Assembly (NCBI RefSeq): GCF_037026715.1
Contig: NZ_JBANCG010000002.1
Location: 372,001-436,000 of the forward strand
From: Breoghania sp037026715
GTDB lineage: Bacteria; Pseudomonadota; Alphaproteobacteria; Rhizobiales; Stappiaceae
DNA length: 64,000 bases
Direction of reading: 5' to 3'
Shown here: piece by piece, positions 42,597 to 52,209 of the stretch
Numbering within the stretch: position 1 is the first letter of the stretch
Layout: each line of letters opens with the position of its first letter
Notes under the pieces: model-generated
What the model was told of the DNA's origin: nothing
The model's input: only the letters and a program-made list of their open reading frames with translations
Databases searched by the model: none
Position numbers and translations under genes: made by a program

Positions 42597-42743
42597 AGCA
42601 AATGGCCCATCCTTCGAGACGCGCTCTTGCGAGCGCTCCTCAGGATGACGTTGTGTTTGTTGCTGATTTTGCGGAAATAGCAACACGAAAACGTCATCCT
42701 GAGGAGGTCGCGAAGCGGCCGTCTCGAAGGATGGGCCGCTTGC
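42597..42743. repeat. long palindromic repeat, family 2
   Basis: Left arm AGCAAATGGCCCATCCTTCG ... CTCCTCAGGATGACGTT is mirrored by AACGTCATCCTGAGGAGGTC ... CGTCTCGAAGGATGGGCCGC. The middle is AT-rich. About 147 bases, lying between convergent glycosyltransferase and rmlD. A half copy is at 28336. Elements opening with CATCCTTCGAGACG are widespread in Rhizobiales. Confidence 0.8.
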
Positions 42744-42751
42744 TCCTGGTC

Positions 42752-43648
42752 TCACTCCTTGGCGAGAAGCCGCGCCACGACAGGCTCGAGGCTCTCCCGC
42801 CAGTCGGGCAGGCGAATGCCGAAGGCCTTTTCGAGCTTCGAGCCGTCAAGGCGGGAATTCGCGGGACGCTTGGCCGGCGTCGGGTATTCCGAGGTCGGAA
42901 TGGCCTCCACCGGAATGCTCGGTCCGCCGCGCGCCCCGGCGAGCTCGAAAATCGCTCGCGCAAACCCGCACCACGACGTCTCGCCGGAACCGGCCAGGTG
43001 GTAGATGCCGGCCCGGTTGCCGAGATCGTTCTCGTAAATGTCGGCGGCTACCGAAATCAGCGCGTCCGCGATGTCGAGCGCCGAGGTCGGCGAGCCGATC
43101 TGGTCGTCCACGACCCGGAGGCTGTCGCGCTCAGCGCCGAGCCGCAGCATGGTCTTGACGAAATTGCCGCCAAACGGGCTGTAGACCCAGGCGGTGCGGA
43201 AGATCAGCGCATCCGGCAGGGCGACGCGCACAGCCTTCTCGCCGGCAAGCTTGGAGGCGCCGTAGACGCCGAGCGGTGCGGTCGGATCGCTCTCGACATA
43301 AGGCGCGCTCTTGCCGCCGTCATAGACGTAGTCGGTGGAGACGTGCATGAGCGGCAGGCCGCGCCGGGCGGCGGCTTCCGCGAGCCTTCCCGACCCCGCC
43401 GCATTGACCGCGAAGGCTGCCTCGCGCTCGTCTTCCGCCTTGTCGACGGCCGTATAGGCGGCGGCGTTGATGATCGCGGTCGGCTCGAAATCATCGGCTG
43501 CGTCCGGCAGGTCGGTGACGGTGGCGAGGTCGCATTCCTCCCGCCCCAGAGCCAGCAGTGGCACGCGGCGTTCTCCCGCCCGTTCGGCGAGTGCGCGGGC
43601 GACCTGGCCGTTGCGGCCGATAATCAGAAGACGCGGACCCTCGATCAT
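42752..43648 (-). CDS. rmlD: dTDP-4-dehydrorhamnose reductase
   Basis: 298 residues from ATG 43648, coupled to rmlB by a 4-base overlap. It makes dTDP-L-rhamnose, the last step of the pathway. The nucleotide-binding start LLIIGRNGQVARALAE (about 6-21), the catalytic YVYDG stretch and YGASKLAGEKAV (Tyr and Lys of the short-chain reductase site) are present. Length is typical. Confidence 0.95.
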   Translation of the reverse strand: MIEGPRLLIIGRNGQVARALAERAGERRVPLLALGREECDLATVTDLPDAADDFEPTAIINAAAYTAVDKAEDEREAAFAVNAAGSGRLAEAAARRGLPLMHVSTDYVYDGGKSAPYVESDPTAPLGVYGASKLAGEKAVRVALPDALIFRTAWVYSPFGGNFVKTMLRLGAERDSLRVVDDQIGSPTSALDIADALISVAADIYENDLGNRAGIYHLAGSGETSWCGFARAIFELAGARGGPSIPVEAIPTSEYPTPAKRPANSRLDGSKLEKAFGIRLPDWRESLEPVVARLLAKE

Positions 43649-44697
43649 GCCTTCAAAAGCCCCAGTCGCTCGCCGGAATAGGTTTTCTCGCGCAAAGGCC
43701 GCCACCAGGCCTCGTTGTCCAGATACCAGCGCACGGTCTTCTCCAGTCCGGTTTCGAAGGTTTCTCGCGCCCGCCAGCCGAGCTCGCTCTCAAGCTTCGT
43801 CGCGTCGATGGCGTAACGCGCGTCATGGCCCGGCCGGTCGGCGACGAAGGTGATCAACTCGCCGTGGCGATGGTTCTTCGGCGCCATCTCGTCGAGACAG
43901 CCGCAGATGCGCTCCACCACGTCGAGATTGGTGCGCTCGTTGCGCCCGCCCACATTGTACTTCTCGCCGAGCCGGCCCCGGGTGAGGATCTCGAACAGCG
44001 CCCGGGCGTGGTCCTCCACATAGAGCCAGTCGCGAATGTTGGCGCCGGTGCCGTAGACGGGCAGGGGCTTTCCCTCCAGCGCGTTGAGGATCACCAGCGG
44101 AATGAGCTTTTCCGGGAAATGGTAGGGGCCGTAATTGTTGGAACAGTTGGAGATCACCACCGGCAGGCCGTAGGTGCGGCCCCAGGCGGTCGCCAGATGA
44201 TCGGAGGCCGCCTTGGAGGCCGAATAGGGCGAGGAGGGATCGTAGGGCGTTTCCTCGCGAAAGAGCCCGTCCGCGCCGAGCGAGCCGTAGACCTCGTCAG
44301 TGGAGACGTGCAGGAAGCGGAAGGCGTCGCGGCGCGCGGCCGGCAGGCTGTCGCGATAATCTCGCGCGGCCTCCAGCAGGCGGAAGGTGCCGACGATGTT
44401 GGTGTCGATGAAATCGGCCGCCCCGGTGATGGAGCGATCCACATGGCTTTCGGCAGCAAGATGCATTACCGCATCGGGTTCGTGCCTTGCGAAGATGCTG
44501 GCCAGAGCCGCGCCATCGCAGATGTCGGCCTTCTCGAAGGCATAGAGCGGGCTTTCGGCGACGGGCGCGAGCGAGGCGAGGTTGGCGGCGTAGGTGAGCT
44601 TGTCGACGTTGACGACCGACACGCCGAGGTCACCGACGAGATGGCGGCATACCGCCGAGCCGATAAAGCCGGCGCCGCCGGTCACCAGAACCTTCAT
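43645..44697 (-). CDS. rmlB: dTDP-glucose 4,6-dehydratase
   Basis: 350 residues from ATG 44697. Second enzyme of dTDP-rhamnose synthesis. MKVLVTGGAGFIGSAVCRHL marks the NAD-binding site, HVSTDEVYG the catalytic Thr/Asp/Glu region and YSASKAASD the Tyr/Lys pair. A TTG start at 44709 would add four residues. The gene lies between rmlC and rmlD in the order A-C-B-D, leftwards. Confidence 0.96.
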   Translation of the reverse strand: MKVLVTGGAGFIGSAVCRHLVGDLGVSVVNVDKLTYAANLASLAPVAESPLYAFEKADICDGAALASIFARHEPDAVMHLAAESHVDRSITGAADFIDTNIVGTFRLLEAARDYRDSLPAARRDAFRFLHVSTDEVYGSLGADGLFREETPYDPSSPYSASKAASDHLATAWGRTYGLPVVISNCSNNYGPYHFPEKLIPLVILNALEGKPLPVYGTGANIRDWLYVEDHARALFEILTRGRLGEKYNVGGRNERTNLDVVERICGCLDEMAPKNHRHGELITFVADRPGHDARYAIDATKLESELGWRARETFETGLEKTVRWYLDNEAWWRPLREKTYSGERLGLLKA

Positions 44698-44788
44698 GGA
44701 GCTTGTCAAACCGTCGTCTCCGTGTGTTGCGAATGGCTGTGTGAAAAGGCTTTCGTCATTTTCAAATCGAATGGTCAGGCAAGGCAGA

Positions 44789-45358
44789 TCACGCGTAATC
44801 GGAATAGCTGAACCAGGCCGGCAGGTCCTTCAGGCGCGGGTGCCTGCGATCCTTGTCCGACAATGTCACCTCGGCCGGATCCACGGGCCAGGAGATGCCG
44901 AGGTCCGGGTCATCGAAGGCAAGCCCCTTGTCGCAATCGGGTGCGTAGACGTCCGTCACCTTGTAAAGAAACTCGACGTTCTCCGTCAGGGTGCAGAAGG
45001 CATGGGCAAAGCCCGGCGGCACCCAGAACTGGCGCCAGTTTTCCGCGCTGAGCTCCACCGCCAGATGCTTGCCGAAATTCGGCGAGCCATGGCGGATATC
45101 GACGATGACGTCGAGAACCGCGCCGCGCGAAACCCGCACGAGTTTTCCCTGCGCATGCGGCGGGGTCTGGAAATGCAGGCCCCGGATGACGCCGCGCGTG
45201 GCGGAAAAGGAATGGTTGTCCTGGACGAAATCGGCCTCAAGACCGACCTCTGCGAGTGCCGCTTTGTTGTAGACTTCGGAGAAGAAGCCGCGCTGGTCGC
45301 CGAATTTCTTCGGGGTCAGAACCATCGGCCCCTTGATGTCAAACGTTTCGACCTGCAC
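44789..45358 (-). CDS. rmlC: dTDP-4-dehydrorhamnose 3,5-epimerase
   Basis: 189 residues from a GTG start at 45358, the usual length; no ATG fits. RmlC epimerises C3 and C5. The cupin core shows FFSEVYNKA, the catalytic-His phrase GVIRGLHFQTPP (about 57-68) and VPPGFAHAFCTLTE. It is 38 bases downstream of rmlA. Confidence 0.95.
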   Translation of the reverse strand: MQVETFDIKGPMVLTPKKFGDQRGFFSEVYNKAALAEVGLEADFVQDNHSFSATRGVIRGLHFQTPPHAQGKLVRVSRGAVLDVIVDIRHGSPNFGKHLAVELSAENWRQFWVPPGFAHAFCTLTENVEFLYKVTDVYAPDCDKGLAFDDPDLGISWPVDPAEVTLSDKDRRHPRLKDLPAWFSYSDYA

Positions 45359-45396
45359 GCCGTTTCTCCGTCCCGTTCCGCGTTTTCGTTGTATTT

Positions 45397-46287
45397 TCAA
45401 AGGCCTGTGTCGGTCGTGGCGAAATTCTGCTCGACCACGGTCTTCAGATAGTCGCCATAGCTGTTGTTGTAGCCGGCGGCAAGGGCGAGCACCCGTGCCC
45501 GGTCGATATAGCCCAGTCGCCAGGCGATTTCCTCGGGACACGCGATCTTGTAGCCCTGGCGCAGTTCCACCGTCTGAACATAGTTTGCGGCCGCCAGCAG
45601 GCTGTCCACCGTGCCGGTATCGAGCCAGGCCGTGCCGCGCTGAAGGCGCACGACATTGAGATCGCCGCGCCGCATGTAGGCCTCGTTGACGGAGGTGATC
45701 TCCAGCTCGCCGCGCGGCGAGGGCGTGACGTTGCGCGCGATCTCCACCACGTCGGCATCGTAGAAGTAGAGCCCGGTGACGGCGAGGTTGGAACGCGGGT
45801 TTTTCGGCTTTTCCTCAAGCGACACGGCCTTGCCGGAGGCATCCATCTCCACGACGCCGAAGGCGCGCGGGTTGACGACCGGATAGGCGAAGACGCTGGC
45901 GCCCTTCGTCAGCCCCGCCGCCTGCTGCAGCACCTGGGTGAAGCCGGCCGCATGGAAGATGTTGTCGCCGAGCGCCAGCGCGCAGGGAGCGCCGTCGATG
46001 AACTGCTCGCCGATCAGGAAGGCCTGGGCGAGGCCGTCGGGCTCCGGCTGCTCGGCATAGTCGATGGAGATGCCCCAGCAGGCGCCGCTGCCCAGCAGCT
46101 CGCGATACATCGGCAGCGCCTGCGGGGAGGAGATGATCAGGATCTCCCGGATGCCCGCCAGCATCAGCGTCGACAACGGATAGTAGATCATCGGCTTGTC
46201 GTAGACCGGCAGAAGCTGCTTGGAGATGATCTGGGTGACGGGATGCAGGCGCGTGCCAAGGCCGCCGGCGAGAATGATGCCCTTCAT
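45397..46287 (-). CDS. rmlA: glucose-1-phosphate thymidylyltransferase
   Basis: 296 residues from ATG 46287. First enzyme of dTDP-rhamnose synthesis. MKGIILAGGLGTRLHPVT opens the chain, with KQLLPVYDKPMIYYPLS at about 25-41 and the product-binding LGDNIFHAAG and VGVVEMD-like strands later. First gene of the leftward rml operon; its promoter should be in 46288-46750, shared with the divergent protease gene. Confidence 0.96.
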   Translation of the reverse strand: MKGIILAGGLGTRLHPVTQIISKQLLPVYDKPMIYYPLSTLMLAGIREILIISSPQALPMYRELLGSGACWGISIDYAEQPEPDGLAQAFLIGEQFIDGAPCALALGDNIFHAAGFTQVLQQAAGLTKGASVFAYPVVNPRAFGVVEMDASGKAVSLEEKPKNPRSNLAVTGLYFYDADVVEIARNVTPSPRGELEITSVNEAYMRRGDLNVVRLQRGTAWLDTGTVDSLLAAANYVQTVELRQGYKIACPEEIAWRLGYIDRARVLALAAGYNNSYGDYLKTVVEQNFATTDTGL

Positions 46288-46750
46288 GACGTTTTGCTTC
46301 GGCGCGCGCCGAATACCCCCGATTTCGCGAATGGAGCCGATACCTGTCGGAATCACGTTCCATCATGAGCCCGACAAAAAGGGCGATTTCCCGTCCGGGC
46401 AACCTTATCGCGTCGGCGATCAGGCGCCCCTGCACGAGTCGTATCGGCAATGCGGCCACGTCAGTCAACAATGCATGTCGGGCGAAGGGTACGGCTGCGC
46501 CGTTTTGCGGCGGCACCCCCTAGATCTTGCCGCTCGTGCCGGGAATTCTGCAACCGCAATGGCTTGATGATCGGGGCGGCGTCGGTTGCGCGTGGTGCCA
46601 AGACGTCAACTGACGTGGCGGCCTTGGCAAAATGGCAGATGTGCATCAGTATTTCGCGACAACGCCGATATTTTCCGATGCCGTATTCATGTTTCGCTAG
46701 GGGCGGTGACGCATGATGGCGCCAGTATCAACAGCCTGCGGCATGAGAGA
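46288..46750. other. divergent promoter region between rmlA and the RTX protease
   Basis: No separate gene is supported. The protease frame is open back to 46586 but lacks protein-like character. Nothing like the dispersed repeats was seen here. Confidence 0.5.
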
Positions 46751-49501
46751 ATGACTGTCGATCACACCCTTTCCGGACTTTGCGCCTGTCCCGCCTGCGC
46801 AGGCGACAGCCAGTTTCAGGCCGAGGCGGTGACGCCGCAGGAGAGCTATACCGACGTCTGGACCCTGTCGCAGATCTCGGACCAACTGTCGCGCTCCAAT
46901 GCCGAATGGTCAGGCTCGACCGTTACCTTCGGGTTCTCGACCTCCGCGCCATCCTATTCCCTCGGCACCGACGGCGAAGGAAACGGCTATTCGGTCTTCT
47001 CCGAGGCCCAGAAGGCGGCCGCACGCGATGCAATCGAGGCGTGGGACGAGCTCATCGCCGTGAATTTCGTGGAAAGCACATCGTCCGGCGCGCAGATCCA
47101 GTTCGCCAACACCACGACGGGACCCCAGGTAGCCTGGGCCTACTACCCGTCCTCAAGCAGTGCAGGCGGTGACGTCTGGGTCAATCCCGATTACAGCTAC
47201 AACAGCCGTCTCAATTACGGCGAATACGGCTACCTGACGCTGGTCCACGAGATCGGCCACGCCATCGGCCTGTCGCATCCTGGCGATTACAACGGCGGCT
47301 CGCCGAGCTACTACTCCTCGGCCGACTATCAGCAGGACACGCGCCAGTACACGGTCATGTCCTATTTCTCCGCCTCCTACACCGGCGCCGACCATTCGCC
47401 CCCGGGTGGCTCAACCTCCTACGCGGCGACGCCCCTGCTGCACGACATTACCGCCATCCAGGACGTCTATGGCGCGAACATGACGACGCGCACGGGCAAC
47501 ACCACCTACGGTTTCAATTCCAACGCCGGCCGCGATGCTTTCGATTTCACGATCAACACGGCCCCCGTCGTCGCGATCTGGGACGCCGGCGGCATCGACA
47601 CGCTCGATCTTTCGGGCACGGGCTACAGCCAGGTCATCAACCTGACGGCGGGGGCCTTCTCCGACGTGCTCGGCATGACGGACAACCTCGCCATCGCCTT
47701 CAACGTCACCATCGAGAACGCCACCGGCGGCTCCGGTTCCGACGACATGACCGGCAACGACGCGAACAACCGGCTCATCGGCAATGGCGGCAACGACATT
47801 CTGAGGGGAGGCGCCGGCAACGACGTTCTGCGTGGCGGCACGGGCGCGGATGTTCTCGATGGCGGTGTGGGTATCGACTGGGTCGACTATTTCACCTCCT
47901 CGGCGGGTGTGACGGTGAACCTCGCCGACAGCGCGAAAGAGAGCGGTGGCGATGCCCAGGGCGACCTCCTCATCGACATCGAATATGTGCTCGGCTCCGC
48001 CCACAACGACGTGATCCTCGGCGACGGTGCGGGCAACATCCTGCGCGGCTACGACGGCAACGACCGGCTGATCGGCAACGGCGGCAACGACATCCTGCGC
48101 GGCGAGGCCGGCAACGACGTGCTTCGCGGCGGCACGGGGGCCGACATCCTCGACGGCGGCGCCGGCATCGACTGGGTCGACTACTCGACCTCGTCGGCGG
48201 GCGTGACGGTGAACCTTGCCGATGCGGGCAAGGAGAAGGGCGGCGAGGCCGAGGGCGACACGCTGATCGACATCGAATACGTGCTGGGCTCGGCCCACAA
48301 CGACGTGATCCTTGGCGACGAGGCCGGCAACCTCCTGCGCGGCTACGACGGCAACGACCGTCTTATTGGCAACGGCGGCGACGACATCCTGCGCGGCGAG
48401 GCCGGCAACGACGTTCTGCGCGGCGGCGAGGGCGGCGATATCCTCGACGGCGGCGCCGGGATCGACTGGGTCGATTACTCGACCTCGTCGGCGGGCGTGA
48501 CGGTGAACCTGGCCGATGCGGGCAAGGAGGTCGGCGGCGAGGCCGAGGGCGACACGCTGATCGACATCGAATACGTGCTTGGCTCGGCCCACGACGACGT
48601 GATCCTCGGCGACGGTGCGGGCAATGTGCTGCGCGGCTACGACGGCAACGACCGGCTGATCGGCAACGGCGGCAACGACATCCTGCGCGGCGAGGCGGGC
48701 AACGACGTTCTGCGCGGCGGCACCGGGGGCGATATCCTCGACGGCGGTGCCGGCACCGATTGGGTCGACTATTCGACCTCGTCGGCGGGTGTGACGGTGA
48801 ACCTTGCCGATGCGGGCAAGGAGGTCGGCGGCGAGGCCGAGGGCGACACGCTGATCGACATCGAATACGTGCTGGGCTCGGCCCACGACGACGTCATCAC
48901 GGGCGATGCCGGCAACAACTATCTGCGCGGCTATCTGGGCGATGACACCCTCACCGGCGGTGTCGGCAACGACATCCTGAGAGGTGAGGCGGGGGCCGAC
49001 ACGCTCGATGGCGGAGACGGCTTCGACTGGGCCTTCTATCTGGGATCCTCTGCCGGGGTGAATGTCGATCTCTCCGACGGGCTCGCCGAGAGCGGCGGCG
49101 ATGCGCAGGGCGACATATTGACGAACATCGAGGCGCTCTATGGGTCCGACCATGCCGACACCCTGACGGGCGATGCCGGCAACAATACGCTGCGCGGTGG
49201 TGGTGGCAACGACACCCTAACGGGTGGCGGCGGCAATGATTTCCTTCGGGGCGACGGTGGTGCCGACACCTTCGTCTTCGCCGCCGGGTTCGGCACCGAT
49301 ATCATTGCCGATTTCGCCGATGGCCTGGACCAGCTGCAGTTTGCCATGGATTTCGGTGTGTCGACGGTCGCGGATCTGTTTTCCACCTTCGGGCACGCGG
49401 CGGGCATCGACTACATCTTCGACTTCGGCGCCAACGGATACGTGACGATCGCCAACGCCACCGAGGCGCAACTTACAGACGACGTCTTCCTCGTCGCCTG
49501 A
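46751..49501 (+). CDS. serralysin-type metalloprotease with RTX repeats
   Basis: 916 residues from ATG 46751. The N-terminal part has CACPACAG, a short propeptide, and the M10B catalytic domain with the zinc site HEIGHAIGLSHPGDYN (about 162-177) and Met-turn VMSYFS. The C-terminal two thirds are calcium-binding RTX repeats (GGNDILRGGAGNDVLRGG type). Four copies of a 98-residue block (294 bases) make it about twice the length of usual serralysins (about 480). The end carries the C-terminal type I secretion signal pattern. No type I ABC exporter gene is in the window. Secreted protease, probably extracellular. Confidence 0.93.
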   Translation: MTVDHTLSGLCACPACAGDSQFQAEAVTPQESYTDVWTLSQISDQLSRSNAEWSGSTVTFGFSTSAPSYSLGTDGEGNGYSVFSEAQKAAARDAIEAWDELIAVNFVESTSSGAQIQFANTTTGPQVAWAYYPSSSSAGGDVWVNPDYSYNSRLNYGEYGYLTLVHEIGHAIGLSHPGDYNGGSPSYYSSADYQQDTRQYTVMSYFSASYTGADHSPPGGSTSYAATPLLHDITAIQDVYGANMTTRTGNTTYGFNSNAGRDAFDFTINTAPVVAIWDAGGIDTLDLSGTGYSQVINLTAGAFSDVLGMTDNLAIAFNVTIENATGGSGSDDMTGNDANNRLIGNGGNDILRGGAGNDVLRGGTGADVLDGGVGIDWVDYFTSSAGVTVNLADSAKESGGDAQGDLLIDIEYVLGSAHNDVILGDGAGNILRGYDGNDRLIGNGGNDILRGEAGNDVLRGGTGADILDGGAGIDWVDYSTSSAGVTVNLADAGKEKGGEAEGDTLIDIEYVLGSAHNDVILGDEAGNLLRGYDGNDRLIGNGGDDILRGEAGNDVLRGGEGGDILDGGAGIDWVDYSTSSAGVTVNLADAGKEVGGEAEGDTLIDIEYVLGSAHDDVILGDGAGNVLRGYDGNDRLIGNGGNDILRGEAGNDVLRGGTGGDILDGGAGTDWVDYSTSSAGVTVNLADAGKEVGGEAEGDTLIDIEYVLGSAHDDVITGDAGNNYLRGYLGDDTLTGGVGNDILRGEAGADTLDGGDGFDWAFYLGSSAGVNVDLSDGLAESGGDAQGDILTNIEALYGSDHADTLTGDAGNNTLRGGGGNDTLTGGGGNDFLRGDGGADTFVFAAGFGTDIIADFADGLDQLQFAMDFGVSTVADLFSTFGHAAGIDYIFDFGANGYVTIANATEAQLTDDVFLVA
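47771..48946 (+). repeat. four tandem 294-bp repeats inside the RTX protease gene
   Basis: The Arg codon of the phrase NDRLIGNGG (NNRLIGNGG in the first copy) recurs at 47771, 48065, 48359 and 48653, i.e. exact 294-base spacing, with the intervening DWVDYSTSSAGVTVNLAD and YVLGSAH phrases repeated. Copies 2-4 are close at the DNA level; copy 1 differs more. A diverged unit follows from 48947. Confidence 0.85.
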
Positions 49502-49916
49502 CGGCGGTATCCCACTCCGGGCGATTCGCCCGCATGCCGCCCATCGAAACGGCGGCCCGATCCAGTCTTTACCCACGGCAAGCCGAGGCCGGCGGCATTG
49601 CGCGGCCCACACCCGCAAGGCGCGCGTTTTCTTCGGGTTCCACAGGCCCCGATGCCCCGCCATTTGCCGGGGTTTACATCCTATGGCGTGTAAGATATTG
49701 AACGCTCCCAAGATCGGGCGAGCATTTGCGATCAATACGTCCGTATCTACTGTGTCATGCGTCCCGTTTGCTTGCGCTTTTCCGATCTCTCTTTGAGTTT
49801 TCCGAGGAAAATAGAAGTATCGGAAGGCTTGGGAGATTCAGTCGAAATACACGCCGTTCCGGCAGGCTCGCCCGGGTACGGAATGTGTTAGATCTTACAG
49901 GCGGTTATACTTGGGC
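49502..49916. other. intergenic region before the heptose cluster
   Basis: No gene is supported. The base composition is more mixed than in the coding parts, and the cluster promoter is expected here, likely within the last 150 bases. No strong hairpin was seen. Confidence 0.5.
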
Positions 49917-51221
49917 ATGCAGGCTATCATTCTTGCCGGCGGCAAGGGGACCCGACTTGCCCCGCTGACGCTTGATCGGCCCAAGCCTCTGGTCGAGATC
50001 GCGGGCAAGCCGATGATCGCCCACCAGCTGGAGCTGCTTGCGCGTTACGACATTCGCGATATCCACATCCTGACCGGCCATCTCGGCCACATGTTTCCCG
50101 AACTGCTCGGCGACGGCAGCCGCTACGGTGTGCGGATCGGCTACCATCTTGAGGACCGCCCTCTTGGCACTGCCGGTGCCGTGAAGTCGATCGTCGCCGA
50201 CCTCGCCGACACGTTTCTTGTGCTCTATGGCGATGTCGTGCTCGACATGCAGCTCGATCATTTTGCCGAGGTACACCGGGCAAGCGGCGCGCTCGGAACG
50301 CTCGCCGTTCATCCCAACGACCATCCCTTCGACAGCGATCTGGTGTCCTTCGACGAGCGGGACCGGGTCACGGCGTTTCACTCCAAGACCCGTCCGGCCG
50401 ATGACAAGCACGAGAATTTCGTCAATGCGGCCGCCTATTGCCTCAGTCGTGGCGTGCTCGATCACATTTCGGACGAACCGGAGGATTTCGGGCTCGTCAC
50501 TTTCCCCCGGATCGTCTCGGCCGGCGGCCATCTCCAGGCCTATCGGACCGCGGAGTTCATCAAGGATGTCGGGACGTTGCAGCGCCTCAAGGAGACCGAG
50601 GCGAAGATCGACAGCGGGGAAGTCCGCTCACGGAATCGTGAAAATGCCCAATTTGTGGTTTTCCTCGACAGGGACGGGGTCCTGATCGAAGAGGCCGGCG
50701 ACGCGCTGGCTCCTGAGAACATTGCCCTGGTGCCGGGTGCGGGAGAGGCGGTGAAGCAGCTTCAGGAGGCCGGCTTTCTCGTGATCCTGGCGACGAATCA
50801 GCCGGGCATCGCCAAGGGCTTCATCGATTGGGACGACGTACACGCCGTGCATGCCGAGATAGACGATCGCCTCGCCCGTTCCGGCGCATTTCTGACGGAC
50901 AAGTATGTCTGTCCGCACCATCCGCAGGCCGGGTTCGAAGGCGAGCGCGCGGAACTCAAGATCGCGTGCGACTGCCGTAAGCCGCATCCGGGCCTGCTGC
51001 TGCGAGCCCGCGATCACTACAACATCGATATGGGCCGCTCCTTCATGATCGGCGATCGCACGGTCGACACCGCTGCCGCACTGGCGGCAGGCTGCACGCC
51101 GCTCATGGTCCGGACCGGTTTCGGCGGGCGTGACGGCATATGCGATGTCGGCGATGTTCCGCTTTTCGAAGATCTGCCGGCCGCCGTCCGGCACATCTGT
51201 GCCAAGGCAAGAGGCTCCTGA
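49917..51221 (+). CDS. fused sugar-phosphate nucleotidyltransferase / heptose-bisphosphate phosphatase
   Basis: 434 residues from ATG 49917 (TTG 49911 is an alternative). The N-terminal part (about 1-230) is a nucleotidyltransferase, MQAIILAGGKGTRLAPLTLD, like HddC/RmlA-type enzymes. The C-terminal part (about 240-425) is a HAD phosphatase of GmhB type: FLDRDGVLIEE, ATNQPG, the zinc-loop residues CPHHPQ...CDCRKPHPG, and FMIGDR. Together the halves would supply the phosphatase and guanylyl-transfer steps of GDP-D-glycero-D-manno-heptose synthesis. The kinase and isomerase genes follow directly, completing the path. Usually these are separate proteins. Confidence 0.85.
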   Translation: MQAIILAGGKGTRLAPLTLDRPKPLVEIAGKPMIAHQLELLARYDIRDIHILTGHLGHMFPELLGDGSRYGVRIGYHLEDRPLGTAGAVKSIVADLADTFLVLYGDVVLDMQLDHFAEVHRASGALGTLAVHPNDHPFDSDLVSFDERDRVTAFHSKTRPADDKHENFVNAAAYCLSRGVLDHISDEPEDFGLVTFPRIVSAGGHLQAYRTAEFIKDVGTLQRLKETEAKIDSGEVRSRNRENAQFVVFLDRDGVLIEEAGDALAPENIALVPGAGEAVKQLQEAGFLVILATNQPGIAKGFIDWDDVHAVHAEIDDRLARSGAFLTDKYVCPHHPQAGFEGERAELKIACDCRKPHPGLLLRARDHYNIDMGRSFMIGDRTVDTAAALAAGCTPLMVRTGFGGRDGICDVGDVPLFEDLPAAVRHICAKARGS

Positions 51222-51225
51222 CGAC

Positions 51226-52209
51226 ATGATCATTTCGCGCGCGCCGTTCCGCATCAGCCTGATGGGCGGCGGCAGCGATCTTCCGGCCTACTACGAGCGG
51301 TTTTCCGGCAAGACGCTGTCCTTCACGATCAACAAGTTCGTCTACGTGGCGACCAACCAGAGCTTCCACCAGCGCTACCGGTTCGTCTACAGCCGGGTGG
51401 AGGAGGTGACGTCGCTCGACCAGGTCGTCCACCCGCTCATTCGCGAGATCGCGCGCGATTATCCGGTGCCCTTCATCGACTTCGCCTCCTTTGCCGATGT
51501 GCCGGCGGGAACGGGCCTCGGATCCTCTTCCGCCTTTGCCGCGGCGACCGCGCTGAACCTCGCCTCCTACAGCGGCGTATCCATTGCCGCGGACGATCTT
51601 GCCGATTACAGCTGCCGCATCGAGATCGACCGGCTCGGCGAGCCGATCGGCAAGCAGGACCAGTATGCGGTCTGTCTGGGCGGTTACAACACGCTGCACT
51701 TCAACCGGGACGGATCGGTCTGCAGCGACCGTCATTCCGGCGTGCGGGTCGGTCGCTTTCTGGAACGGCACCTGTCGCTGGTCTTCACCGGCATCACGCG
51801 GCGGGCGAATTCGACCCTGGCGGAGCAGACCCGGAACCTGCGCGACGATCAGGCCGTCGTGGATTGCCAGCGCGAGATCGTCGAAATGGTGGGCGCCATG
51901 CACGAGGCAGTCGCCATGCGCGATGCGAAGGAATGCGGGCGGCTGCTGCATCACAACTGGGAGCTGAAGAAACGGCTTTCGAGCAACGTCGGGGAGCAGT
52001 CGATCGACGAGCTTTATCAGAAGCTTCTGTCGATGGGTGCCTATGGCGGCAAGGTGCTTGGCGCCGGCAATGGCGGCTTTGTCGCCGTCTTCCACGACGA
52101 TAATTTCAAGGAACGGCTGAAAGAGGTAGGCTTGCCTACGCTGGAATACCGATTCTGGCCCGATGGAGCGGAGGTCGTCGAGAATGACGCGGTATTGCTT
52201 CCCCGATAG
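51226..52209 (+). CDS. hddA: D-glycero-D-manno-heptose 7-phosphate kinase
   Basis: 327 residues from ATG 51226, four bases after the previous stop. GHMP kinase family: MIISRAPFRISLMGGGSD at the start, the phosphate-binding loop PAGTGLGSSSAFAAAT (about 87-102) and GAYGGKVLGAGNGGFV near the C-terminus. It phosphorylates the anomeric carbon of heptose 7-phosphate in the GDP-heptose path. Galactokinase-type alternatives are less likely given the isomerase and phosphatase neighbours. Confidence 0.88.
   Translation: MIISRAPFRISLMGGGSDLPAYYERFSGKTLSFTINKFVYVATNQSFHQRYRFVYSRVEEVTSLDQVVHPLIREIARDYPVPFIDFASFADVPAGTGLGSSSAFAAATALNLASYSGVSIAADDLADYSCRIEIDRLGEPIGKQDQYAVCLGGYNTLHFNRDGSVCSDRHSGVRVGRFLERHLSLVFTGITRRANSTLAEQTRNLRDDQAVVDCQREIVEMVGAMHEAVAMRDAKECGRLLHHNWELKKRLSSNVGEQSIDELYQKLLSMGAYGGKVLGAGNGGFVAVFHDDNFKERLKEVGLPTLEYRFWPDGAEVVENDAVLLPR

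Noticed and set aside
46586..46750. N-terminal extension of the RTX protease
   Set aside because: The frame is open, but the extra sequence has Arg/Trp-rich, unpatterned residues, whereas starting at 46751 gives a normal short propeptide.
47771..48946. CRISPR-like array
   Set aside because: The 294-base periodic repeats are inside a coding frame and encode RTX units; there are no short repeats with unique spacers and no cas genes.
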